DNA of 64,000 nt from Ahaetulla prasina (lineage: Eukaryota; Chordata; Lepidosauria; Squamata; Colubridae). Positions 10,904-21,499 of the stretch are shown here, piece after piece. The notes under the pieces were generated by a model. It ran no database searches, was not told the DNA's origin, and worked only from the letters and a program-made list of their open reading frames with translations. The translations under genes were made by a program, and so were the position numbers. The stretch lies in contig NC_080546.1 of assembly GCF_028640845.1 (NCBI RefSeq), positions 36,339,520 to 36,403,519 of the forward strand, in the 5' to 3' direction. Position 1 is the first letter of the stretch; each line of letters begins with the position of its first letter.

Positions 10904-11425
10904 TGTTGTGTCTTGCCCGCCCTCAGAGCAGCCGGGGCCTTCTTACCTGCTCCCGAACACTGAGGAATGTATGCCTCCCGGCCCAAGTCCTGGCTCCATG
11001 CCCACACAAACTGCAGAAGAAGGAGCATCTCCCGGCCCCAGCCCTGACTCCATGCCCAGGCAAACGGAGCAGCTAGACCCCTCCCCCTCCTCCACAGCAT
11101 GTGAGCCTGAGGAGGGTTTATTCCCAACAGCTGCTGATTGGTGTGACCCTCGCATCAGAAGGCTGGATAGGCGGAGGCAATAGAAGGAAGGGAGGGGCAG
11201 GCCTTAATGAGTGCTGAGTCATGGAGCCACACCCCATGGCCTATATAAAGGATCTGCTTTCTGGCAGTCTCTGAGTCAGGCAAAAGTCGAACTTATCTTG
11301 CTGAAGTCACTTACTGGTCTCCTGCCTGCTCTGAGGACTTTGCTAGGACTTTGGGCAGAGCTGCAGAGGCAAGCCTGATTCGGATTTCCCTGACCCGGCC
11401 ATCAGCGGAGGAGTGGGACACGACA
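10904..11425 (+). mobile_element. Solo LTR with perfect 5-bp TSD
   Basis: Starts TGTTGTGTC and ends GACACGACA, imperfect TG...CA inverted termini, flanked by agtga at 10899-10903 and 11426-11430. A TATA box (ctatataaag, 11241-11250) sits where a U3 promoter should be. The first ~280 bp is GC-rich and open, coding for proline/serine/glutamate-rich sequence. No internal retroviral or Ty3-type genes adjoin it, so it is a recombined solo LTR. The superfamily is not certain; 5-bp TSDs fit Gypsy-type elements. Confidence 0.85.
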
Positions 11426-11430
11426 AGTGA

Positions 11431-12139
11431 GGAAGAAAATAGTTAAAATTCAGTATGGAGTTGGGTCTCTATCAGGAAGCTGGATCTCCTAAATAAGCAA
11501 AACTATTGCAGGGGATAAACTTTTTACTGTCAATAACTGGATTCACACATTTCATTAAGCTCAGCTTTCTTTTAGTCATGGATTACCTGGGCAAGACATA
11601 ATGGCTCGATTGATAAATACCACAACGGGACCTATTAAGCCCCACTACCGTTTAGCACAGTACATAAGCCCAGTTCTTTAGGCACCAGTCTATTTTTATT
11701 GCAGGAAAGGAAGGAGCAAAGATCCTTCATATTTTCCTCCTACTGCTGGAGTTACATCCAAGATACCAGAAATTCTAGAAAGTATAATTTCTGGTTATAT
11801 TGAGAAATAAAATGAAAAAAAAAGCCTTTTACAAAATTTTACATACATTTCTGAAGTTTAAAGGTGATACTACAGATGTCTGTTAGAATTCTAGCTTGTT
11901 CTCTCCACTTGTTCCTGCAGGCATATTTGTTATAAATAAAAATCTCCAGAATTTAAGCAAACTGTTATGAATTTAGGCATAAATAATGTTAAAAAGCTTC
12001 TAAAATGTAAATGTTTAATTATTCATTATAACATTCTATTCCAAATAGTTTTATTCAGCCTCTCTTTTGCTTGACCCTTCATTTTCAGTTACTAAATTAA
12101 TTAAATCAAATGTAATTGATGAAAATGAAGATGTAGTGG
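11431..12139. other. Unassigned AT-rich DNA
   Basis: No gene or recognised repeat. Confidence 0.5.
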
Positions 12140-12330
12140 TAGTAGTGGCTAAGACATCAGGCTACTTAACTGGGGAACCAGTTTTAATCCATTTTAGACA
12201 TGAAAACAGACTGAATGACTTTGGAGCAGTCACTCTCTCTCAGCTTAATCCAGCCTAACCTCACAGGGGTTAGGAGCAGTACTAGGTATGTTTGCTGCCT
12301 TGAATTATTTGATAAAAAGAATAAAGGTGA
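12140..12330 (+). mobile_element. CORE-type SINE
   Basis: Head 'ggctaagacatcaggct', central 'gcagtcactctctctcagc', and a tail 'tgccttgaattatttgataaaaag' followed by an AAATAAAT-rich end. Same family as 6355-6560 and 17560-17760, opposite strand. Confidence 0.55.
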
Positions 12331-13173
12331 AATAGAAATAAATAAAATAAATAAACCAGCTGCATTCACACAATATACTAATCCCTAAGTTCAACTGAAT
12401 TAACCCAACTGCCTGGTTCACAGAACGATCTACATTGATTGGTGTCAAGCCTTTCAAAGCTGGCAAATTCGGGAAACAAGAAGCACTTGGATTTTTACTA
12501 CCAGTAGGATAATATAACAGAATCTTAATGCCTACCAAAGAAATTCTCTTACACACTAGTGTAATTAAAGTAGTTGTTCTGAGTCTCTCAGTCTTTTTCT
12601 CATGCTTCCTCCCCACTCCTGCACTTGGTAATCTCTTCTATAATGAGCCTGTTCCCTCCATTAACTGTCTTAATGTTTCACAGTGGTTCCAAGGTCTATT
12701 AGAAATTCCATCACAGTAGACCAGGCACAGCACCGTAATAAACCAGCCAAGCATATGTTAGCCTAGTATGCTGTTCTGAGCCCAGCCCAGAAGAAACTTT
12801 TCTAGAATTTGATATTTAAGATATCCATCAAACCTTTATTTCTTTTTTTTTAATCTTGTGTATATTATAATAGAACTAACCTATGGTTTTACTGCAGAGT
12901 TGCTTAGCAAGCTAGGTTTCCTCTAGCATACAAAGCAGAAGATTTTGTCTGTGTTAGGCATTTTATTTAAGTGCACAATCACTTACATGGGTTGTAGATA
13001 TGATAAAAATGTAAGTTACATAGAATTATTCAAGTCAAATTACTTCCTGTGTGTCTGAGCTTGATGTGAATATTATGCAGTTTATTAATTATCCATATTT
13101 TGATAGTTTTTTCATCTGTTCTATTGTGCAGCTTTGCATTAGTTATAAACTAATAACACACACAAACATGCAC
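12331..13173. other. Unassigned DNA
   Basis: No gene seen. A short pyrimidine run at 12840-12855 only. Confidence 0.5.
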
Positions 13174-13175
13174 AA

Positions 13176-13202
<27 letters not shown>
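13174..13202. repeat. (CA)n microsatellite
   Basis: About 14 CA units, with interrupted CACAAAC units just upstream. Confidence 0.9.
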
Positions 13203-13207
<5 letters not shown>

Positions 13208-13715
13208 TGTAAACCTTCCTTATAAAATTATGTTTCACTTTTAACATACATAACTCATTTAAAATGAAAGAAAAATAGTACTTAGAGTGAGAGCCTATTA
13301 TCCCCGATCCTAGTTTTACTTTAGCCTCCAAAGATTATCTGGCTTACACTCGGGTGTTTCCAGAGAAAGAATTGTTCTATTATCTAGATCATCTCATTTC
13401 ATTGTGAAAATGAAGCTGGGATTAACTGTTCTTTCTATTTCCACATCTGTTAGGTTTGTTAGACTACATTGCTAAGTGGAAAAGTTTACATCTTTAAAAG
13501 TCATAGAGAACCAACAGCTAATCAAGACTTACAGTAGTAACAGTTGCTCATAGAGAAGTAGCAGTTGATTAGAGCTTGGTTGAGAGTTAGTAACTAATGC
13601 CTACTTCTGCTCTGTAATATATATTGCAAAACAATATATGCTCTCTAATATATATTGCAAAAAGGATGGTTAGAAGAGCAACCAAATGCAGTGTTTCTAC
13701 AATGTAAGTGTAGAA

Positions 13716-13760
13716 GAGGGGGAGAGGGAGGGAAGGAGGGAGGGAGAGAGAGAGAGACAT
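13716..13760. repeat. GA-rich (GGGA/GGAG) tract
   Basis: Purine-only stretch of GAGG, GGGA and GAGA units. Confidence 0.85.
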
Positions 13761-14616
13761 AAACTCATACACACACTCTCGTGCAATCATGTGATCAATT
13801 TTTGGGAATCCACAGCTGGATTCTGACAAAATCAATGGGAAAGTCAGCAGGAAGTCACAAGGTACAGTCATATATGTCATTCTTAATGACTCATGATGAA
13901 TTGGTTCATGAGTGTGGTCAGAACTAACATAAAAACTGCTGTGGATATATATTTCACATTATGTCTGGGTTGCTTAGTGAGAAAGTGCTTGGTGCCTATT
14001 GCAATCAGTAAGTTAGGACCATCTGCACTACAGATTGCCCATGAAATAGTGGAACACTTTTATTTCTATGAAACATTCACAGATAGGAAGTAAGGATTCT
14101 CTGTTTAACCAAAAGTTTGAGATTACAATTATAAATCATGTTGTTACAAATTACAAATGTGTTGTAAACGTGGGGGACAATGTTTACATGTGAGAATTAT
14201 TTCAAGAAAAATGCCGTCCCTCGAATATATCTCTGTCATTTAAAAAAAAAGCATTTGTACATCTTTCCATCTTAAAATAATTTTGGGTGGCTTACAACCT
14301 AAGAAACAATATAAAACCTAACAGCAATAAAAACAGAAAAAACCTTTTCTGTTTCAATTAGGCAATTTGTTGAATTGCGGATGTCTGGACACTCCTTGGT
14401 TGGCTTAGAAGCCCAGAATTATTTTCCATCTTAAATCAAATGGAAACATTGATGATCAAAACATATATCATGTACCTGAAGTTTGTATGTGTATGTATTA
14501 CAAGTGGTCTGGGTAGACTGAAGAATTCAAAGAAATCATTTGTGTGAAATGGGCAGGCAAAGAAATTGAATGACTCAATGAACAAGCAGTTTAAGGAAAA
14601 GTTCAATGAATGCATT
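13761..14616. other. Mostly unassigned DNA
   Basis: No exon recognised. A weak LINE-3'-like phrase ('ttttgggtggcttacaacct') lies near 14281. Confidence 0.4.
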
Positions 14617-14624
14617 GACTAGTC

Positions 14625-14751
14625 CAGAGGTCTTCAAACTTGGCAGCTTTAAGACTTGTGGACTTCAACTTCCAGAATTCTCCAGCCAGGTTGGAGAATT
14701 CTGGGAGTTGAAGTCCACAAGTCTTAAAGCTGCCAAGTTTGAAGACCTCTG
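14625..14751. mobile_element. Palindromic hAT MITE (127 bp)
   Basis: The element is almost one perfect inverted repeat: cagaggtcttcaaacttggc... at the left is the reverse complement of the right end, with arms of about 60 bp. An 8-bp TSD, gactagtc (14617-14624) and gactaggc (14752-14759), matches at 7 of 8 positions. Relatives are at 28249-28383 and 32167-32285. A single strand would fold into one long hairpin. Confidence 0.9.
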
Positions 14752-14846
14752 GACTAGGCAGATCTGATTCTGAGAAAAACCAAGCATTGTCAGGACCTTG
14801 GAGAGGTCAATGGAGGAAACTATGTTAAATGAATGTCAGTATAAGA

Positions 14847-15003
14847 CAGTGCTTCTCAAATAGTGGGGCGCGAGGCTCCGTAAAGGGGGGCGTGTTTGAC
14901 CTCATTTTTTAAAATAATGATACTATTTACAGTCACGCAGGGGCCGCAAAAAATGTTTTCTTCTTCCTAGGGGGGCATGACAGAAAATAATTGAGAAGCA
15001 CTG
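14847..15003. mobile_element. hAT MITE with 'cagtgcttctcaaat' termini (157 bp)
   Basis: Left end cagtgcttctcaaatagtgg and right end ataattgagaagcactg are inverted repeats. The perfect 8-bp TSD gtataaga lies at 14839-14846 and 15004-15011. The termini resemble hAT families found patchily across tetrapods by horizontal transfer (SPIN/OC-like groups), but the exact family is not certain from memory. Confidence 0.88.
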
Positions 15004-15011
15004 GTATAAGA

Positions 15012-16769
15012 GTTGTTTCTGGTACATGTCTATTGTCTAACCTCTATTGAAGACTTAAAAGTGATTTCTCTTATTCTATATGGCTTATTTCTTATGAATT
15101 TGAGTATTAATGCAATATAGTGCATTTATTAACAATATTAATAATTAATACACTGCACCATTTAATAAATACATCTGTATTGTTAATGCAATGCACAATA
15201 TGAATTTAAATCTAGTGAGAGATTATAAAATTGTAATCTTTACAATAAATACATATTAGGCTGTGCAACCAGCTGTGGTCAAACAAGAGAAAATGCTTAG
15301 GAGCATCACTGCACCTAGGGCATCTTCTTAAATCAAAATATGCCTTTCCCTGAGGTTGTGTGGAGGTAGTTGTATAATCTCCAAAGCACACAGCTTTTGA
15401 GAAATTGTCAACAGGTACAATATGAGCTCCAATATACATTCTGGTTCAACTTTCAATCCAGATTGCTGCAGAGCTTTATAGCACCAACCAACCAATCAAA
15501 ATAATAGTAAAAAACGGAATGGAAAATCTATTTTGTGTCATTCAAATCATACATTAAAATACTCTTTAAAATACGATTTAGCCTCAGATGTATAAGAAAT
15601 ACAATTTTGCACATGGTAAAGTATAGAAATGGTTCAAGTAATAATCTAGCAAAACTACTCTAAATATTGTTAGGATAATTTGCTAACACATGATTACATG
15701 GCACTAGAATGATATAACTGTGGTTATTGGGGTCTTAAAATCTTGGTGAAAGTATTATATTTCTTTTGTCAAAACAATATGATTGCATAGGTGGCATTTC
15801 ATCAGTATTTGTTATTTTGACTGATTTTTTAATTTTTTTGTTTCAAATTCTTTTGCCATGCTTGATATAACTAATTTGCTGACAGATGAAAATAGGTTCA
15901 GCCAATATAAATTAAAGAGTGAGAATATAGCACTTTTGCAAAAAAAATTTGGAACTATAAATATATATGGTCATTTGCTATGGCAGCCATGGCAAATTAT
16001 AAATCAATATTCATCAGAATCTACCTCTTTTAACTTCTCCTAAATATTCTCATGCCATCTTTCTTTATGCAATATGACTTTCATGCAAATACTAGATTAT
16101 TTTGTAGATTCAGATAAAGATTCTGTGGAACCCAGAGGTCTTATTTGAAATATTTTATTTGGTGCTTTACTTTACAGATGTGTGTGACTGAAATAATAGA
16201 TATATTAGCTTATAAAAGACAACTCAATCCAGATGTGGAGAAATCTGGAAAAAAAATATTTTTTCTTGTTTTAGTTTTATTATTCAGAATTTTACATGAA
16301 GTAACAAAGTAATCTAAAAAAAAGAAAAAAGATATGGGAAAGAGTTCCAAGAAAAGAAAAAAGAAATTAAAGTTATGAAATTTAATAACTTCCAACCTTC
16401 TCATCAACCAATAGTTACAGTTATAATTTTATAATCTTCCCTCCCTTTAACATGTTATATACAGTAAATCCCTTCAATCACTCATTTAGTCCACTTCTTT
16501 TTTAATCTTTAAACCCATTAATCATATCATTTTTTCTTTTTTCAGTAAAAAGTCCATAAAAGTCAGTAGTCTTTCAGAAAACGTTAAGGCATTTTGGTTT
16601 TCAGAATTTTTTTGTTAGAGAATCTTATAGAGTTTATTGGGTTGAAGTTCATTGGATTGACTTTATACAGATGTTCCAATACAGGCAGGCCAACTGACCC
16701 ATTTGTGACTAAAATAAAAGCTTATTTAAGTCTGAACTGCATTATAAATCACTACATGAAACTATCCCA
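15012..16769. other. Unassigned AT-rich DNA
   Basis: About 1.75 kb without a recognised exon or repeat. Open frames here are short, and their codon content is typical of AT-rich noncoding DNA. Confidence 0.5.
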
Positions 16770-17420
16770 AACCAAGTGAAGTACAAAAAGCTAGAGAATT
16801 TCTAGAAACCTGGCACTCTGACAAATTAGTCATCAATAGATATAAACAATACATACTGTGCAAAAGAGACAATCTACAAACCAAAAAGAACAAAAAAACC
16901 GCAACAACAATCCTAAACCAAAACACTACCCCATCAGCAATCAATGACCAGATGAGCATAGATTAACTCCAAGATTAACATAAAACCAACAACCAATACC
17001 CCAATCAAGGAACTGCCAAACAAGCTAACAATAAATAGCCCAAACAAAAAATCTCCAAGATCACTCCTACCAACACTGATAGGACAAGCCAGCCATCAGC
17101 AATAGCAATAGCACTTAGACTTATATACCACTTCACAGGGCTCTTACAGCCCTCTCTATGTGGTTTACAGAGTCAGCATATTGCCCCCAACAATCTGGAC
17201 ATCAGAAGGATGAAAGGCAGAGTCAACCTTGAGCCTAATGAGATTCGATCTGCCAAATTGCAATCAGCTGGTAGTCAGCGGAAGTATCCTGCAGTACTAC
17301 ATTCTAACCACTGTGCCACCACGGCTAACTAGAATATAATCGAGAGCAAACCCCACTCCTTGGTAGCATTGATGGTGTTATCTAGTTTGGGTAATGAAAT
17401 GATTGCAAAAAACAGCCAAG
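16770..17420 (+). mobile_element. Penelope-like element relic, 3' part
   Basis: Matches in order the relic at 39590-40640: 'gctagagaatttct...cctggcactctgacaaat', 'gattaac(t/a)ccaagattaac', and a tail 'taatgaaatgattgcaaa...cagccaagctc'. The first block translates as AREFLxxWHSDxxxINR, the C-terminal end of the GIY-YIG endonuclease in Penelope-like elements. A SINE is inserted at 17098-17328. The tail at 17369-17404 keeps a degraded hammerhead-like order (tTGATGG ... GAAATGAT). Confidence 0.65.
17098..17328 (-). mobile_element. tRNA-derived snake SINE, reverse orientation
   Basis: The plus strand reads 'agcaatagcacttagactta', 'gtttacagagtcagcatatt', 'gcccccaacaatctgg' and ends in a tRNA-like head 'ctaaccactgtgccaccacgg'. 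In sense orientation this gives a gttagaatg A-box-like and gattcgatctg B-box-like region. The same family is at 18043, 20070, 40125 and 57685. Confidence 0.75.
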
Positions 17421-17424
17421 CTCA

Positions 17425-17555
17425 TATACATATACATACATATGAATATATATGTATATGCACACATATGTATGCATGTATATATATTTGTATATATGTA
17501 TATAGGATCCCATACACACACACACACACACACAGAGTATGTATATGTGAGTATA
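17425..17555. repeat. (TA)/(CA) dinucleotide-rich microsatellite
   Basis: Mixed TACA, TATATG and CACACA runs, including (CA)10 near 17515-17534. Confidence 0.85.
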
Positions 17556-17559
17556 TATA

Positions 17560-17760
17560 TCTTCCCTTTATTATTTGTATAAATAATTCAAGGCAGTGAA
17601 GAACTTAACACTTCTTCCTCATCCTATGTTCCCCACAATAGCACAGTGGGATGGGTTGGATTGAGAGTGATGTGTCCAAAGTTACCCAGTTGGTTTTCAT
17701 GATTAAGGTGGGACTAGAACTCAGATTATCCTGGTCTTTCTGGATTTACAGCTATTGGTG
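17560..17760 (-). mobile_element. CORE-type SINE, reverse orientation
   Basis: Contains 'attcaaggcagtgaagaac', 'agtgggatgggttggattga', 'tccaaagttacccagttgg' and 'gtgggactagaactcagatt', the same order as at 6355-6560. Confidence 0.55.
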
Positions 17761-18042
17761 AAAGAGAAAGAGCTCTTTCGCAGATTCAGCTGACGTGGCA
17801 ATTTCCTTTCTATCGAGTGTAGGAGGCCATTGCTACGATGATTCATGCCTTCAGCGGCAAATACACTCTATATAGGGCTGTCTTTGTAGATCATTAAGTA
17901 ACTGTAACTGGTATAGAATCTAGTGACCATATGTTGCTTTTAATGTGTTTAATGTGATCATTGATCATGATCAATGCTGCAGGACTTGCACTAGTTGCAT
18001 GTAGGTTTCAGAGTACAACCCAAAATGCTGATTTCAGCTTAT

Positions 18043-18145
18043 AGCAATAGCACTTAGATTTATATACAGCTTTACAGTCCTTTGTAAATGGTTTACAGAA
18101 TCAATATATTTCCCCCAGCAATCTAGGTCCCCAACTCTTTATGGC
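18043..18145 (-). mobile_element. Truncated tRNA-derived snake SINE
   Basis: 'agcaatagcacttagattta' to 'cagcaatctaggtcccca' matches the 3' half of the SINE at 17098-17328. The head is missing. Confidence 0.65.
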
Positions 18146-18470
18146 TTCGATACCTGGATTCATTGAAAACTGCCTTCTGCAACTGGATTGGACCTGCTTG
18201 AAGTGGTCTCCCATGAGAAAGCTACTTACACTGCTCCATTTTCAGAATGAGAAGGACTAAATCCGAGAAGTCTACCCTTTCCATTATGATTGGTAATCTG
18301 AAACAGGAACATTCTTCCCTTGGAAGTAAAATTGACTTTCTTAGTACCAGTACTAGCCAATGTATATTATTTAACGTCAAATTGTTCTGAAAACCTTTCA
18401 GGAGTTAATGGTGTTAGCATCAATGACAGTTGTCATATGTGTTACTTCTAATGTAATGTAATGTATATGG

Positions 18471-18597
18471 CAGGGCTGTCAAACTCGTGGCCCGTGGGCC
18501 GTATACATCACACGCTAGCTACACCCATGCCTAGTTTAGCGAAAGGGGGAAAAGTCACAATTTGTCATGTGACGATGATGCAAGTTTGACACCTCTG
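18471..18597. mobile_element. hAT MITE with 'caggg(c/g)tgtcaaac' termini (127 bp)
   Basis: Left end cagggctgtcaaactcgtgg, right end gcaagtttgacacctctg. TSD gtatatgg (18463-18470) and gtatatcg (18598-18605), one mismatch. Relatives at 47701-47834, 51657-51785 and 52983-53103. Confidence 0.85.
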
Positions 18598-18726
18598 GTA
18601 TATCGTATTTTAACCTGGACATTTTAGCTGATGTGTTTCCAAATGGCCAGCAGGTTTTCAGGAGATATGGTGTTATATAAATTTAATAAATACATGCATA
18701 GACAAAGTTTATTAATTACATTTGTA

Positions 18727-19111
18727 CTGGTAGTTCTCGATTTACAGCCATTCATTTAGTGACTATTCAAAGTTGCAACTACACTCAAAAAGGGACCTTA
18801 TGACCTTTTGTCACACTTTGTCACAGAATTCCCATAGTCATGTGATCAAATTCAGACACTTGGCAACTGACTTGTACTTATGACAGTTGCAGTGTCCTGA
18901 GATCATGTGACCCCCCTCCTTTTACAACCTTCTGACAATCAAAGTCAATGGGAAAGCCAGATTCATCCTGTTACTAACTTAAAAACTGCAGCGCTTCACT
19001 TAACAACTGTGTCAAAAAAGGTCATAAAAGGGGGCAAAACTCACTTAACAACTGTCTTGCTTAGCAACAGAATTTTGGGTTCAATTGGGGTTGTAAGTCG
19101 AGGATTACTTG
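18727..19111 (+). mobile_element. MITE with 'caggtagtcctcgacttac' termini and TA flanks
   Basis: Left end ctggtagttctcgatttaca is the inverted copy of the right end gttgtaagtcgaggattact plus tg. Dinucleotide TA flanks both sides (18725-18726, 19112-19113), which points to a Tc1/mariner-type family. The interior carries the repeated phrase 'cacttaacaactgt'. Other copies: 32470, 39889, 48290, 58017 and, partly, 63865. Confidence 0.8.
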
Positions 19112-19113
19112 TA

Positions 19114-20018
19114 TCTGCATTTTTTATATAAGTTTATATATGAATGTTCCCAGCAGTCTATCAGATTCTGAGAAGATTTACTTTAACTTCAACAAGCTAT
19201 TCAAAAAAAAAAACGTAGCTCGTTTGACATTTCATATTGCCCCATGCTGCTAATTTTATTCCTTAAAATTCACAACCCAATGCTGCGTATATCTCATTTA
19301 ATACTGTTTGACAACTGACATCTCTTATCTGCATACAACTCAGCAGGAAAGGAAATGGTTACGCATATAGCACAGACCTAGCAAAGATATCTGCCATTTG
19401 TTCTTTAAGCGTGTTTGTTGGTTTGCTTCTGTAATTTCCTTTGGTAATCATTCGTTAACAATAAAAACAAGAATTAGATGCATTAGATTATCTGAACTAT
19501 AGATTATTTATGCAGACTCTGACTTTTGAAAAAGAGAACAGTAATTTTTTGCATAAATAACAATTTCTTTGGTTAATTGATATTAGAATAATTAGGTATG
19601 AATAAATGTTATTTAGTACAAATTTCATAGAGGAGCTAAATATTGCAAGTGTAATAATATGACAAGCTTTCTGTAATTATCTGATGGGTGAACAACTGTA
19701 GAACAATTAGGGATTTGCCCTGTCTTATTTTACTACCATATGAGACTCATATGCAAAATCTTTTTCATTCCTTAGGAAAGTATTTGAATTCTTGAGATTT
19801 TTCATATATATTTTTTCTTTTATATTTTAAAAGAAATACAGATTAGCTTTCTTGACTGGCCAATAAAATATTCCAATAAAATCCACAATTTTAAGGGTCG
19901 TTTTAGAAGTTGCATGCCTAAAGAGAGGCAGGGATAAACATATTTTAACAAATATATTTAGCCTATGGCATCTACAAAGATGATGCAACCCTGATATGGA
20001 AATTTAATTTAAATTATT

Positions 20019-20021
<3 letters not shown>
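19114..20021. other. Unassigned AT-rich DNA
   Basis: No gene or recognised repeat. Confidence 0.5.

Positions 20022-20052
<31 letters not shown>
20022..20052. repeat. (AC)n microsatellite
   Basis: About 15 AC units. Confidence 0.95.
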
Positions 20053-20056
<4 letters not shown>

Positions 20057-20069
20057 TAATAAATAAAAG

Positions 20070-20243
20070 CTGTGGTGGTACAGTGGTTAGAATGCAGTAT
20101 TACAGGCTAATTCTGCCAACTGCCAACAGTTTGATTCTTACTGGCTCAAGGTTGACTCAGTGTTCCATCTTTCTGAAAATGAGGACCCAGATTGTTGGGG
20201 GCAATATGCTGATTCTGTAAACCACTTAGAGAGGGCTATAAAG
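20070..20243 (+). mobile_element. tRNA-derived snake SINE, interrupted by a hAT element
   Basis: Sense-orientation copy: 'gtggtacagtggttagaatg' head, then 'ctggctcaaggttgactcag', 'ggacccagattgttgggggc', 'accacttagagagggctata'. After the hAT element it resumes at 21280 with 'ctagaaagcattgtgaag', so the hAT landed in the SINE. Confidence 0.8.
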
Positions 20244-21279
20244 CAGGGGTGAAATCTAAAAATTTTCCCTTCCGGTTCCGTGGGCGTGGCTTAATTGATG
20301 GGTGTGGCTTGGTGGTCAGATGATTGGGTGGGCATGGCCAATAACAATAAATAATAAAATAATAAACAAAGTATTAAAAACAATAAGAGATATCAAAAAC
20401 CAACTTTCACACTTTACACACACACAACACAACGCAACGCAACTGACACACACACAATGTAAAAGCAGCTGCACTTCACACTTCACACAGCCACAAAAAG
20501 CTCAAAAACCAACTTTTACACTTTACACACACACACCTCACACACTCTCCTCACACACACACACACAAAATGCCACATACAGCTGTCTGAGATTTTGTGT
20601 TTGTGTAGTTAGAGTGACTACAGAACAGACTACACTAGTGTAGTTAGACTGCACTACAGAAACACACCAAATCTCAGAAAGCTGCACAAATATTTTATTT
20701 TATTATTTTATTTTATTTTATTGTGGACTTCAAATCCCAGAGTTCCTCAGCCAGCAAAGCAGGAAGTCAAAGCAAGCTTTTTTTTCTTCAGTAGCTGAAG
20801 AAAGCATGGCATTGCCAGCCCGAAAAAGCAGTAATTATAGGTAAGTGAGGTGGGGGAATTGGCTGGGCATGGGTGGGGGCTCTTATAAGTGGGGGCTGTT
20901 AAAAAGTGAGTTTAAAAGCCTGTGAGGATCAGGAAACTTCTCTGGGATAGCCAGAGGAGGCTTTTAAAACCTCATATTTTTTTTCTTGTTTTTTTTTCCC
21001 TTCGGCTGAAGAGGGTTTTTTTAAAAAAACTTTTAAAGGGTTTTGATGATATCTGCTCAGTCCTGCAATCATCAGAGGTTTTTATTTTTTTACTTTTAAA
21101 GGCATGTTTCGGCTGAAGAAAAACTTTTAAAAGTAAAAAAAAAAACCTCTGTTGATGGTGCGGCTCAGCAGAGGCGGGGGGGCGGGGCCAGGAATTTTTG
21201 CTACCGGTCCTTCGAACCAGCAGCTGCCATCGCTACCTAATCAGGTGAGCCGGTGCGAACCAGGAGCATTTCACCCCTG
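20244..21279. mobile_element. 1.04 kb hAT-type element inside a SINE
   Basis: Ends caggggtgaaatct and, inverted, agcatttcacccctg. TSD ctataaag (20236-20243) and ctagaaag (21280-21287), 7 of 8. Subterminal boxes 'ccggttccgtgggcgtggctt' and 'ctaccggtccttcgaacc' tie it to the 9214/27778 family. The interior has CA-rich and T-rich stretches and no transposase. Confidence 0.85.
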
Positions 21280-21419
21280 CTAGAAAGCATTGTGAAGTTT
21301 AAGACATCTCCTGATAATAAGCCCAATCGGGCTTTTGAGCGCATGGCAATATGGCCAAGCGCTTATTTCACGGTTTAAAAAAATATAAGACAGGGTCTTA
21401 TTATCTGGGAAATACGGTA

Positions 21420-21450
21420 CACACACGTGATACACACACTCACACACGTG

Positions 21451-21496
<46 letters not shown>
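21420..21496. repeat. (AC)n microsatellite with ACGTGAT units
   Basis: Two 'cacacacgtgatacacac' units, then about 20 pure CA units. Confidence 0.9.

Positions 21497-21499
<3 letters not shown>

Noticed and set aside
17300..17328. tRNA-like sequence with A- and B-box-like blocks
   Set aside because: It is the head of a dispersed SINE (five copies here), not a tRNA gene.
17959..17976. Perfect 18-bp palindrome cattgatcatgatcaatg
   Set aside because: No loop, AT-rich with GATC units; a chance palindrome cannot be excluded and no context supports a function.
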